The translations under genes were made by a program, and so were the position numbers. From an uncultured Atopobium sp. (GTDB taxonomy: Bacteria; Actinomycetota; Coriobacteriia; Coriobacteriales; Atopobiaceae): DNA of 20,151 nt. Position 1 is the first letter of the stretch. Each line of letters opens with the position of its first letter. The stretch covers positions 1 through 20,151 of the forward strand of contig CALIAD010000118.1 in NCBI GenBank assembly GCA_938041635.1. Direction: 5' to 3'. The notes beneath the pieces were generated by a model. It had not been told where the DNA came from. It saw only the letters and a list, made by a program, of their open reading frames with translations, and did not search any database. Of this stretch, positions 7,148-14,842 are shown in pieces.

Positions 7148-9295
7148 GTGAAAGTTCGTATTGGAATCGACGTTGGCGGAACATTTACTGATGCTGTTGC
7201 CATCGACAATGATACGTACGAAATTATCGGCACGGTTAAAACACCTACTACGCATACCGCTGAAGCAGGTGTTGCAGCAGGTATTGTGCAGGTGCTTCAT
7301 GGTGTTATGGAGCAGCACAACATTAAGCCTGAAGATGTTGTCTTTATTGCTCACGGTACTACCCAAGCAACAAATGCCCTGCTTGAGGGCGATGTTGCAC
7401 AGGTTGGTATCGTAACGCTTGGTAGTGGTCTTCAGGGAGCCAAGAGCAAGAGTGACACCAATGTTGGCGATATTGAACTTGCTGCCGGTAAATTCCTGCG
7501 TACCAAAAATGCTTTTGTAGATACCTCTTCTGATGTTGAAGCTGGCATTAAGAGCGCAATCGAGCAGCTTTTCTCAGATGGTTCAACTTCTTATGTTGCC
7601 GCCGAGGCATTTAGTGTAGACGATCCAACTAACGAGAATGCTGTTATTGCAGAGTGCTCTGATAGAGAAGTTCCTGCTACGGCTACAAATGACATTTCTA
7701 AGCTTTACGGCCTGGCTATTCGTACTCGTACAGCAGTTGTTAACGCTTCCATCATGCCAAAGATGCTTGAAGCTGCAAACATGACTGACAAGAGTATTCG
7801 CGAGGCAGGCATTGAGTCACCACTTATGGTTATGCGCTGCGACGGCGGTGTTATGACTGTTGATGAGGTCCGTCATCGTCCAATCCTAACCATTCTTTCT
7901 GGTCCTGCAGCTGGTGTAGCTGGTGCTTTGATGTATGAGAAGCTTACCGATGGCCTGTTCTTTGAGGTTGGTGGCACTTCTACCGATATTTCTTGCGTTA
8001 AAGACGGCAAGGTTATGGTCAAATACGCAGAAGTTGGTGGCCACAAGACGTACCTCTCGTCACTAGATGTGAGAACCGTTGGTATTGGTGGCGGTTCTAT
8101 GGTGCAGATTTCTGATGGCAAGGCCGTTGACGTGGGACCTCGTTCTGCTCACATTGCTAACTTGGATTACGAGGTATACACCGACGCAGAAAAGATTGTT
8201 AATCCACGCCTGGTTGCTGTTCGTCCTATGGATGGAGATCCTGAGTACGCAGCTATTGAGTGCGATGGTGGACTTCGCGTTTGTTTGACCATGGCTGGCG
8301 CTGCAAACCTTGCAGGCTTTGTTCCTGAGGGGGATTATGCATACGGCTCTGTTGAAGCTGCTCGTGCGGCGTGGGCTCCTCTTGCAGAGAATATGGGCAT
8401 GAGTGTTGAAGATGCAGCAGCTCAGGTCCTTGCTTTTGCCGCAAAGAAGAACGGTGCTGTAGCAGAACAGCTTATGAAAGACTACGGCATGGACCCTCGC
8501 ACAACCGTTTACGTTGGCGGAGGCGGCGGAGCTTCTACGGTAGTGCCACACTTGGCAAAGACCATGGGTCATACGTTCCGTATTGCTAAGAATGCTCCTG
8601 TTATCTCAACTATTGGCGTTGCTCTTGCTATGGTCCGAGACATGGTTGAGCGCAGTGTTACCAACCCAACCGACGATGACATTGTCAGCGTTAGGCGTGA
8701 AGCAGAAGCTCGTGCTATTAAGATGGGAGCAGCTCCTGGAACTGTTGAAGTTACTGTTGAGGTTGATACCCAGCGTCATGTTGTCCGCGCGATTGCTGTT
8801 GGTGCCACTGAGCTGCGCAGTAAAGACGTTAATGCTACGCGCTTGAGCGCAGACGAGCTTAAAAAACTTGTAGTAGAGAACCTTGGCGAGGGTGCAGAAA
8901 ATGTTTCCGAGGTTGCTCACTCTTCTGAGCTCTTTGCTTACACTGCAACAACTACAGAAAAGAAGCTCTTTGGTCTTCTCACCAAGAAACGCACAGCTCT
9001 TCGTCTTATTGATTCCGAGGGTGTTATTAGACTTCAGCGTCCTAATGCTAACGTACTCCAAGAGACCATTAGTTCTTGGCGCAAGGGAGTAACAGCCCTG
9101 GTAGAGGACTTGACTGTTTATAACGACGGTGGAGCCAATCTGCCAAACGTCTATGTGGTAGTTGGCAAGCGCATCATCGATCTGTCTGGAATGACTTCTC
9201 TTGAGCAGATTTTGAGCCTTGCAGCAGTGGAGTTGGGCGGCTATCCGTCTGACGAGCCTGTTATCATCGCTGCTACACTTCGTTTAGGCGATTAA
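7148..9295 (+). CDS. hydantoinase/oxoprolinase family protein (HyuA-like)
   Basis: This ATP-dependent, actin/hexokinase-fold enzyme belongs to the family that hydrolyses cyclic amides such as 5-oxoproline or N-methylhydantoin, or carboxylates ketones. It has 715 residues. The N-terminal domain has phosphate loop 1, IDVGGTFTDA (7-16), and HGTTQATNALLEG (69-81). The main domain carries SGPAAGVAGA (251-260), phosphate loop 2 EVGGTSTDI (273-281), LDVRTVGIGGGS (about 306-317) and VGGGGGAS (456-463). The last ~200 residues do not look like the usual HyuA C-terminus and may be a distinct domain. The start is a GTG with AAGGAGG upstream. No HyuB subunit is present in the window, so it may act alone or with an unlinked partner. 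The stop is six bases before the next gene. Confidence 0.88.
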   Translation: MKVRIGIDVGGTFTDAVAIDNDTYEIIGTVKTPTTHTAEAGVAAGIVQVLHGVMEQHNIKPEDVVFIAHGTTQATNALLEGDVAQVGIVTLGSGLQGAKSKSDTNVGDIELAAGKFLRTKNAFVDTSSDVEAGIKSAIEQLFSDGSTSYVAAEAFSVDDPTNENAVIAECSDREVPATATNDISKLYGLAIRTRTAVVNASIMPKMLEAANMTDKSIREAGIESPLMVMRCDGGVMTVDEVRHRPILTILSGPAAGVAGALMYEKLTDGLFFEVGGTSTDISCVKDGKVMVKYAEVGGHKTYLSSLDVRTVGIGGGSMVQISDGKAVDVGPRSAHIANLDYEVYTDAEKIVNPRLVAVRPMDGDPEYAAIECDGGLRVCLTMAGAANLAGFVPEGDYAYGSVEAARAAWAPLAENMGMSVEDAAAQVLAFAAKKNGAVAEQLMKDYGMDPRTTVYVGGGGGASTVVPHLAKTMGHTFRIAKNAPVISTIGVALAMVRDMVERSVTNPTDDDIVSVRREAEARAIKMGAAPGTVEVTVEVDTQRHVVRAIAVGATELRSKDVNATRLSADELKKLVVENLGEGAENVSEVAHSSELFAYTATTTEKKLFGLLTKKRTALRLIDSEGVIRLQRPNANVLQETISSWRKGVTALVEDLTVYNDGGANLPNVYVVVGKRIIDLSGMTSLEQILSLAAVELGGYPSDEPVIIAATLRLGD

Positions 9296-9301
9296 ACTCA
9301 C

Positions 9302-9937
9302 ATGCAGAACGCAGATCACACTTTGGCGAGAAAATCGGCGAACCTTGAAGTAGAGTCTAATGCTGGCCCTGCTTCGAGGTTTCCGTTTCCAACTCGTGAG
9401 CTTGCACGTAAAGAGCTCTCGTGGGATCGCTTTGCTGCTCGAATTCCTGAAGAGGATAAAGAGTGCGTGATTGATTTGGCTTGGTCAAAAGGTGAACGTG
9501 CTGCACATATGGTGTTTGAGGAGTCAAACGGTCAAAGTGATTTCTTTAAAATCTGCAAAGATGCAGGCATGACAATTATCAAAAAAGATATGGATTGTGT
9601 GTATGGAAATCAGCGATATTTCAGCGATTATGTTTCTGGTACAAAAGAAATCACACTCTATGAGCAGTCATGCGCGTTGTGGGCAAAACAAAATCAACTT
9701 GAGCCGCATGAAGCTCAAAACCTCATTCTGATGCATGAGTTTTTTCATGTCTTGGAGACGACGCGACTTGGATTAACCAGCAAAGAATACACCGTTCCGC
9801 TTATTACTATTGGTCCTTGTAAGCTGGGAAAAACAGGCATTCACGCACTATCTGAAATTGCAGCACATGCGTTTACCAATACTTACTACGAATTGCTACA
9901 TAACGTTTCTGGCACAGGAGGAAACAATGAATCATAA
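9302..9937 (+). CDS. small zincin-like protein with HEFFH motif, unknown role
   Basis: I do not recognise a named family. The 211-residue protein has no signal peptide or membrane span. It carries an HExxH zinc-protease motif, HEFFH at 145-149, and about 36 residues later SEIAAHAF (184-191). There E185 is well placed as a third zinc ligand, as in M78/ImmA-type gluzincins. The first ~30 residues are polar and probably disordered. Possible roles are a peptidase or a metal-dependent hydrolase acting in the same pathway as its neighbours, or processing one of them; none is proven. It starts six bases after the HyuA-like gene with only a weak ribosome binding site, so translation is probably coupled. 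Its last 11 bases overlap the next gene. Confidence 0.72.
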   Translation: MQNADHTLARKSANLEVESNAGPASRFPFPTRELARKELSWDRFAARIPEEDKECVIDLAWSKGERAAHMVFEESNGQSDFFKICKDAGMTIIKKDMDCVYGNQRYFSDYVSGTKEITLYEQSCALWAKQNQLEPHEAQNLILMHEFFHVLETTRLGLTSKEYTVPLITIGPCKLGKTGIHALSEIAAHAFTNTYYELLHNVSGTGGNNES

Positions 9938-11306
9938 AGAGATTACCTGGAACAACCTACAGATTCCTGTTGTTGGAAGTTTTGATGTAGTTATTATTGG
10001 CGGCGGCGTCTCTGGCTCTGCCTGTGGAATTCGTTGCGTCAACGAGGGTCTTTCTACACTTATTGTGGACAAGTCAAATCTGCTTGGAGGCTCTGCTACA
10101 CGAGCGCTTGTGTGCCCTATGATGCCGTCATATGTCCGCCATTTGCCAGTTCTTTCTACCATCGAGCAGCAGCTCTTGGCTTCAGGTGACGCTACGCGCG
10201 ACGATTACACTACCATGATCTGGTTTGCCCCTGAGCGTTTGGGAGAAGTGTATGAGCAGCTCTATACCACTAAAGGTGGACAAATCCTCTATGACACGTC
10301 TCTTGTAGCTGCGGTTCTATCTGATGCCGGTGACGAGAAAACCATCACACATGTTATTCTCGCCTCAACAGAAGGTTTAATCGCAGTAGCTGCTCAAACA
10401 TGGATTGACGCATCGGGCGACGCGGTTTTATCCCGAGCCGCTGGTGTTCCAGTTGCAGCTGGTGATGAGGACGGCATAAATCAGGTCTGCAGCCTGCGTT
10501 TTACTATGGGCGGAATTGATGTTGAGCGCTATAGGGAGTACGTGCTCTCACTTGATGATCACTTCTCGCCATTGGTTGAAGGATATTTCTTTGAGTCCGC
10601 GATGGTAGCGGGTAAGAATTTTAAGCTGGAGCCAAAGTTTCGCGAGGGAATTGAAGCAGGTATTCTTGAAGAAGAGGACTTGCGCTATTACCAGATTTTC
10701 TCGCTTCCTGGAAAACCAGGTTGCATGGCGCTGAACTGTCCACATATTGCAAGCATGCGTACAAACACCTCGGGAGCGGCGCGTTCTAATGCAACAGTTG
10801 AGGCGCATGCGCGCATTCGTCGACTGGTAACGTTCTTACAGCGTATGATGCCTGGATTTGAACAAAGCTACCTTATGGAGCAAGCTTCGCTGTTGGGTGT
10901 CCGTGAGAGCTGGCGTGTTGAAGGTCAGACAATGCTTACCGAGGAAGATTACGTCAACCAGGCTCGATTTGACGACGGTCTTGTTCGCGGCGATTGGTAC
11001 ATTGACGTTCACTCCAATAAGGGTGGACTCTTCCACAAAAACACCTACGAGCAGGGTGACTATTACGAGATTCCATTCCGGTCGATGGTCACCAAACACA
11101 TCAATAACCTGGGCGTTATTGGACGTTGCATCTCTACGACGTTTTTGATGCAGGCAAGTGTTCGCATTATCCCAACAGTCACTGATATGGGAGATGCTAT
11201 GGGCACGGCATGTGCTCTGGCAAAACAGACGTCAACACCACTCGCTCAGCTAGATGGCGTGGCGGTCCGTGCTGAAGTTGAACAAATGAAACCTGTGAAT
11301 TCATAA
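9927..11306 (+). CDS. FAD-dependent oxidoreductase
   Basis: This cytoplasmic flavoprotein has 459 residues. Residues 20-50 form the dinucleotide-binding fold: VVIIGGGVSGSACGI with the G25-x-G27-x-x-G30 pattern, then an acidic D48 at the end of the second strand that would bind the FAD ribose. ASGDAVLSRAAGVP (about 155-170) and the C-terminal GRCISTTFLMQASVRI and MGDAMGTACALA segments match the FAD_oxidored type of enzyme, which oxidises or reduces small organic acids or similar molecules. No iron-sulfur cysteine cluster is visible. The ATG at 9927 was chosen over a longer frame from 9810 because CAGGAGGA lies just upstream and the glycine-rich fold then sits at the proper N-terminal position. 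It overlaps the zincin-like gene by 11 bases, so it belongs to the same operon. The substrate is unknown. Confidence 0.87.
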   Translation: MNHKEITWNNLQIPVVGSFDVVIIGGGVSGSACGIRCVNEGLSTLIVDKSNLLGGSATRALVCPMMPSYVRHLPVLSTIEQQLLASGDATRDDYTTMIWFAPERLGEVYEQLYTTKGGQILYDTSLVAAVLSDAGDEKTITHVILASTEGLIAVAAQTWIDASGDAVLSRAAGVPVAAGDEDGINQVCSLRFTMGGIDVERYREYVLSLDDHFSPLVEGYFFESAMVAGKNFKLEPKFREGIEAGILEEEDLRYYQIFSLPGKPGCMALNCPHIASMRTNTSGAARSNATVEAHARIRRLVTFLQRMMPGFEQSYLMEQASLLGVRESWRVEGQTMLTEEDYVNQARFDDGLVRGDWYIDVHSNKGGLFHKNTYEQGDYYEIPFRSMVTKHINNLGVIGRCISTTFLMQASVRIIPTVTDMGDAMGTACALAKQTSTPLAQLDGVAVRAEVEQMKPVNS

Positions 11307-11312
11307 TTGCTG

Positions 11313-11341
11313 TTTAAGAATTGTGGAAGCTGTGATAAACT
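11313..11341 (+). promoter_or_regulatory. candidate promoter for tRNA-Val
   Basis: An extended -10 element TGATAAACT (TG at 11333-11334, TAAACT at 11336-11341) lies 12 bases before the mature tRNA 5' end, which suits a tRNA promoter. The -35 candidate TTTAAG (11313-11318, 17-base spacing) is poor. Confidence 0.4.
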
Positions 11342-11352
11342 TCTACAGTCAC

Positions 11353-11428
11353 GGGCGATTGGCGCAGCGGCTAGCGCAGGTGCTTTACACGCACAAGGCC
11401 GGGAGTTCAAATCTCTCATCGCCCACCA
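11353..11428 (+). tRNA. tRNA-Val (anticodon TAC)
   Basis: The acceptor arms GGGCGAT (11353-11359) and ATCGCCC (11418-11424) pair perfectly, followed by A and an encoded CCA. The D arm contains two GCGC segments flanking AGCGGCTA. The anticodon loop TTTACAC puts TAC at the anticodon, between GTGC and GCAC. The T arm GGGAGTTCAAATCTCTC has the TTCAA core. One anticodon-stem end pair is G·A. It lies between the oxidoreductase gene and rph. Confidence 0.95.
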
Positions 11429-11438
11429 TGGAAAACTC

Positions 11439-11467
11439 ACGCGGCGCCCTCGGGTGTCGCGTTTTTT
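11439..11467 (+). terminator. intrinsic terminator between tRNA-Val and rph
   Basis: ACGCGGCGCC (11439-11448) and GGTGTCGCGT (11453-11462) form a 10-bp stem, two of them G-U pairs, around a CTCG tetraloop, running directly into six T (11462-11467). The rph ribosome binding site begins only a few bases later. Transcription of rph therefore has to read through from the tRNA or start within a very short leader. Confidence 0.85.
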
Positions 11468-11479
11468 CTTAGGAGTGCA

Positions 11480-12283
11480 ATGAATAACCAGTTAGAAAGC
11501 GCGTTTTCTGGCGAGAAACCCGCGCAGGCTGGAGCCGACACGCAGGTCGACGCTGCCGCGCAGGTCGCGCGTTCGTTCGACCGCGCGTGGGACCAGATGC
11601 GCCCCGTCACCCTCGAGCGCAACGTTATGAAGAACGCTGACGGATCGTGCTTGGTCACGTTTGGCGATACGCGCGTCCTGTGCACCGCTACCGTCGAGGA
11701 AGGCGTTCCCGCGTGGCGACGCAGTTCTCGCGCGGGTTGGGTCACGGCCGAATATGCCATGCTACCTGCGTCGACTAACCGCCGCACCAAGCGAGAGCGC
11801 GCCAACCGCAAGGGTCGCTCCATGGAGATTGAGCGCCTGATCGGCCGCTCGCTGCGCTCCGTTGTTGACCTCAACCACCTGGGCGAGTACACCATTACGC
11901 TGGACTGTGACGTTCTTCAGGCAGATGGCGGCACCAGAACTGCCAGCATTACCGGCGCTTGGGTGGCATTACACGACGCACTCTATTCACTTGTCGAGAA
12001 GGACCTCTTGCCCAGACTTCCTCTTACAGGTCAGGTAGCTGCGATTTCTATGGGTTACGTAAACGGTCAGCCGCTGCTGGACCTTGACTATCCCGAGGAT
12101 TCTCATGCGGACATTGACATGAACCTTGTGGGAACAGAAACTGGACAGATAATTGAAGTACAAGGAACAGGCGAGGGCGGTCCGTTTGATCGCGAGCAAC
12201 TCAATCAGCTGCTCGATCTTGGTCAGGCTGGCATCGCTCACCTTGTTGACCTGCAGAATCAAGTGACTGGATTTAGGGAGTAA
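11480..12283 (+). CDS. rph: ribonuclease PH
   Basis: This phosphorolytic 3'-to-5' exoribonuclease trims the 3' ends of tRNA precursors, working as a hexameric ring in the cytoplasm. The product is 267 residues; the core starts at MRPVTLERN (40-48) with FGDTRVLCTATVEEGVP (61-77), ASTNRRTKRERANRKGRSMEIERLIGRSLR (97-126) and the phosphate-binding GGTRTA (150-155). About 30-35 N-terminal residues (Ala/Gln-rich) precede the usual family start. The ATG at 11480 is kept because AGGAG precedes it closely and no better internal start is seen. It follows tRNA-Val and a terminator, and rdgB starts two bases after its stop. The rph-rdgB pair is common in Gram-positive bacteria. Confidence 0.95.
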   Translation: MNNQLESAFSGEKPAQAGADTQVDAAAQVARSFDRAWDQMRPVTLERNVMKNADGSCLVTFGDTRVLCTATVEEGVPAWRRSSRAGWVTAEYAMLPASTNRRTKRERANRKGRSMEIERLIGRSLRSVVDLNHLGEYTITLDCDVLQADGGTRTASITGAWVALHDALYSLVEKDLLPRLPLTGQVAAISMGYVNGQPLLDLDYPEDSHADIDMNLVGTETGQIIEVQGTGEGGPFDREQLNQLLDLGQAGIAHLVDLQNQVTGFRE

Positions 12284-12285
12284 CC

Positions 12286-12936
12286 ATGAGTCAAAACAGT
12301 GAAAATCAGGGTTCTAACGCTGTGACCTTTGATCCAAATACAACTGTGGTTGTTGCAACGGGCAACGCTCACAAACTTGTTGAGATTGAGGCTATTCTTT
12401 CCAAAGTAATGCCTGGTATGAGCTTTGTGGCTTTGGGCCAGCTGGGCGATTTCCCTGATCCAGAGGAGAACGGTCAGACGTTCCGCGATAACGCTCTAAT
12501 CAAGGCAATGGCTGCTCTTGACGAGGTAGATTGTGTGGCGGCCATTGCAGACGACTCCGGTATTTGCGTTGACGCTCTGGACGGAGCTCCTGGAATTTAT
12601 TCTGCTCGTTATGCTGGCGAGCATGGCAATGATGCTGCAAACAATCAGAAACTGCTGGCAGAGCTTGCCGACGTTGCTGACGAGGACCGTACTGCTCGCT
12701 TCCACTCCACCGTTGCTTTGGTTTATAGAGACGGATCTGTGCTGGTAGGAGAGGGCGACTGCGAGGGCGTTATTGGCCACGAGCCAAAGGGTCACAACGG
12801 CTTTGGCTACGACCCACTCTTCTGGCCAGAGGATGCTCCGGGTAAAACCATGGCAGAGCTTGAGCCTGACGAGAAGAACGCTATATCTCACCGTTTCCAC
12901 GCTCTGCAGAATCTTTCCGAGCAGATTCTGGGATAG
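12286..12936 (+). CDS. rdgB: dITP/XTP pyrophosphatase (non-canonical purine NTP pyrophosphatase)
   Basis: This Ham1/RdgB-family house-cleaning enzyme cleaves dITP, ITP and XTP to monophosphates, keeping deaminated purines out of DNA and RNA. It has 216 residues with all family motifs: ATGNAHK (24-30), ENGQTFRDNALIKA (61-74), ADDSGICVDAL (88-98) with the catalytic aspartates, PGIYSARYAG (102-111), then GFGYDPLF and KNAISHR near the C-terminus. The first ~17 residues are a polar extension. GGGAG at the end of rph serves as its ribosome binding site, so the two genes are coupled. A terminator follows at 13016-13063. Confidence 0.96.
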   Translation: MSQNSENQGSNAVTFDPNTTVVVATGNAHKLVEIEAILSKVMPGMSFVALGQLGDFPDPEENGQTFRDNALIKAMAALDEVDCVAAIADDSGICVDALDGAPGIYSARYAGEHGNDAANNQKLLAELADVADEDRTARFHSTVALVYRDGSVLVGEGDCEGVIGHEPKGHNGFGYDPLFWPEDAPGKTMAELEPDEKNAISHRFHALQNLSEQILG

Positions 12937-12949
12937 GCACGGCGTAGGT

Positions 12950-13004
12950 TTCACGTCAGATTCGCGTCAGATTCGCGTCAGGAACGCGACAGAAACACGC
13001 CATA
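12950..13004. repeat. 11-bp tandem array after rdgB
   Basis: Five consecutive 11-base units: TTCACGTCAGA (12950), TTCGCGTCAGA (12961), TTCGCGTCAGG (12972), AACGCGACAGA (12983) and a faint fifth (12994). The array starts 13 bases after the rdgB stop and ends 11 bases before the terminator stem. Its main unit is the exact reverse complement of a unit in the array at 14843-14919. Confidence 0.85.
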
Positions 13005-13015
13005 TAACAGGTCAA

Positions 13016-13063
13016 AACCGGTCAGCGAGATATTTGTTCTTCTCGCCGACCGGTTACTTTTTT
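13016..13063 (+). terminator. intrinsic terminator of the rph-rdgB unit
   Basis: AACCGGTC-A-GCGAGA (13016-13030) pairs with TCTCGC-C-GACCGGTT (13041-13055). This gives 14 base pairs with one internal mismatch, a 10-base loop, and six T at 13058-13063. Confidence 0.9.
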
Positions 13064-13075
13064 GCTTGCTTCAAA

Positions 13076-13084
13076 TGTTAAACT
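13076..13084 (+). promoter_or_regulatory. candidate extended -10 promoter for nagB
   Basis: TGTTAAACT (TG, one base, TAAACT) lies 34 bases before the nagB start and just after the upstream terminator. It resembles the element before tRNA-Val. No good -35 box is seen. Confidence 0.35.
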
Positions 13085-13118
13085 AAATGTAACTGTGACT
13101 TCTGTCTTGGAGGTAGAC

Positions 13119-13853
13119 ATGAGGATTGTTCGCACCCGCGATTACGAGGACATGAGCAGAAAAGCTGCAAATGTTATTTCTGCACAAATCATTCTGAAGC
13201 CAAATTGCGTTCTTGGTCTGGCAACTGGTTCAACGCCAATTGGTACCTATGCTCAGCTCGCTGATTGGTGCAAGAGGGGAGACCTGGACTTCTCGCAGGT
13301 TTCTACGTATAACCTTGACGAGTACCGCGGTCTTTCTCACGACGATCCTCAGAGCTATCACTATTTCATGCGCAAAAACCTCTTTGACCTGGTAAATATT
13401 GATCTTGAGAACACTCATGTGCCCGATGGCTCTAATCCTGACGTCGAGGCAGCTTGCGCCGAGTACGATAGGCTTGTTGCTAAGGCTGGCTATCCTGACC
13501 TGCAGCTTCTTGGTATTGGTCACAACGGTCACATTGGCTTCAACGAGCCTGACGACCATTTTTCCAAGGGTACGCACTGCGTTGACCTCACCGAGAGCAC
13601 CATTCAGGCAAACAGCCGCTTGTTTGAGCGCATGGAGGACGTCCCTCGTCAGGCTTACACCATGGGCACGCAGACCATCATGTTCGCGCGCAGCATTCTG
13701 ATTGTGGCTAGCGGCGAGGACAAGGCTAAGGCTGTTTACGACATGTGCTACGGCAACGTTTCGCCTCAGTGCCCAGCCTCTATCCTGCAGCTTCATACTA
13801 ACTGCACCGTTATTGCTGACGAGGCCGCCCTCTCGCTTTGCCCAGTTAAGTAA
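13119..13853 (+). CDS. nagB: glucosamine-6-phosphate deaminase
   Basis: This cytoplasmic enzyme converts glucosamine-6-phosphate to fructose-6-phosphate and ammonia, linking amino-sugar use to glycolysis. The product is 244 residues, the length of the short Gram-positive form. It shows GLATGSTPIGTY (33-44), TYNLDEYRG (63-71) with D67 as the proton-transfer residue, and GIGHNGHIGFNEP (132-144) with H138 and E143 of the active site. QAYTMGTQTIM and ASGEDKAKAV follow later. The frame runs open back to 13062, but TTGGAGG lies six bases before the ATG at 13119, which begins the standard NagB N-terminus. Terminators on both sides make it a single-gene unit. The allosteric C-terminal extension of the E. 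coli enzyme is absent. Confidence 0.96.
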   Translation: MRIVRTRDYEDMSRKAANVISAQIILKPNCVLGLATGSTPIGTYAQLADWCKRGDLDFSQVSTYNLDEYRGLSHDDPQSYHYFMRKNLFDLVNIDLENTHVPDGSNPDVEAACAEYDRLVAKAGYPDLQLLGIGHNGHIGFNEPDDHFSKGTHCVDLTESTIQANSRLFERMEDVPRQAYTMGTQTIMFARSILIVASGEDKAKAVYDMCYGNVSPQCPASILQLHTNCTVIADEAALSLCPVK

Positions 13854-13922
13854 AGTCTGGTTGACCCAAAGCTTCTTAAAGTCTCCAAAAAGCCTCGAAA
13901 AGCATCTGCCGAGAAAAAAAAC

Positions 13923-13955
13923 AAAACTCCCATTCATGTGAATGGGAGTTTTTTT
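13923..13955. terminator. bidirectional terminator between nagB and the convergent gene
   Basis: ACTCCCATTCA (13926-13936) and TGAATGGGAGT (13939-13949) are perfectly complementary. A T run follows on the right (13949-13955) and an A run precedes on the left, so it can end transcripts from nagB and from the - strand gene. Confidence 0.93.
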
Positions 13956-14014
13956 CTTGCAGTTTATGATATGTAAGCGTTGTATGTGCACGTTTAGTGA
14001 CGCTCCGAAAAATA

Positions 14015-14749
14015 TTAATAGTCCTTGAAGTAACGACTGAGAGCAAAAAGGACCTGGTAGTTAAGGCCAAGCACATAGTCGCCGTTATTGGTATGAACCG
14101 TGCGAAGCGTAAACTCAAGATTGTCACCAATCGTGATTTTATCGCCATCTTTTTTGCCAACACGAGACATATCACCAGTTGAAAGTGGGAAAACTCTACC
14201 GGCTGGATTGACCGAAGTAACAAAGAATATAAAAGGCTCGACGGCGTTTTCACCAGGGTTAATGTGCAACTGTTTGAAAATCTGACTGTTTGTTGACACG
14301 TAGACTACTTCGTTTTTGTCGAGCAGCTTCTTCAGTTCAGGAAGAGTCGCTGCTACCCAAGGTAGATCATGATGAACAAAGGGATTGTCGCTCGCGAGCG
14401 ACTGCGCGATAGGCGAGCCGTACTGATAGACATAAACCATCTTGTTGTAGAGCTCGTTGACGTCATTAACAGAGGTCTGAGCTGGTGCGGCTTGGTTAGC
14501 CTGGACAAGCTCGATAAGGTTCATGGAATTGAGCTGTTCAGATGAAGCGCCTTTGGACTGTGCTTCAGAAACAGTCAATCCACCAAATGCGAACGACCCT
14601 ACGCTAAATACCAGGCAAAGCGCTGATAAAGCAACAAGAGCTTTAGATGATTTCTTTTTGGAAAGGAATGCGATTCCGATAGCAAGAGCAACAAAAATAA
14701 GCACGATATACCAGGTCTTACTGATGGCATATCCCAGAGTCTCAGTCAT
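14015..14749 (-). CDS. hypothetical membrane-anchored protein
   Basis: I do not recognise a family. The 244-residue product has two hydrophobic segments, at about 12-30 and 36-58, separated by a KKKSSK turn, and then a ~185-residue soluble region. The positive turn suggests both ends of the protein lie outside the cytoplasm, so the soluble part is probably extracellular (inference from the positive-inside rule). The soluble part has an Ala/Gln-rich linker (84-95) followed by a beta-rich domain ending in LSRYFKDY. No catalytic motif or sortase signal is seen. The start was set at the ATG with AAGGAGG upstream; an open frame continues far upstream through repeats but without a start signal. It is the only minus-strand gene here, convergent with nagB and divergent from veg. 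Confidence 0.78.
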   Translation of the reverse strand: MTETLGYAISKTWYIVLIFVALAIGIAFLSKKKSSKALVALSALCLVFSVGSFAFGGLTVSEAQSKGASSEQLNSMNLIELVQANQAAPAQTSVNDVNELYNKMVYVYQYGSPIAQSLASDNPFVHHDLPWVAATLPELKKLLDKNEVVYVSTNSQIFKQLHINPGENAVEPFIFFVTSVNPAGRVFPLSTGDMSRVGKKDGDKITIGDNLEFTLRTVHTNNGDYVLGLNYQVLFALSRYFKDY

Positions 14750-14781
14750 TGGGCCTCCTTGTGTTTTGAAGTTAGTTACTA

Positions 14782-14809
14782 ATTTTATCAGAGGACCCCT
14801 ATTTGTCAT
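14782..14809 (-). promoter_or_regulatory. sigma-A-type promoter for the minus-strand membrane protein
   Basis: On the minus strand, ATGACA (14804-14809) and TAAAAT (14782-14787) each match the consensus in five of six positions, with a 16-base spacing, about 33 bases upstream of the start codon. Confidence 0.6.
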
Positions 14810-14842
14810 AAATTTGTTGGGGTTCTGACGCGCTGTCGTTGC

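Noticed and set aside
6285..7184. 299-codon minus-strand frame opposite the permease
   Set aside because: It is polar, Asn/Lys/Cys-rich and without motifs, the mirror of a hydrophobic transporter gene.
9810..9926. Longer start for the FAD oxidoreductase
   Set aside because: It would overlap 128 bases of the upstream gene and push the FAD-binding fold away from the N-terminus; CAGGAGGA marks the ATG at 9927.
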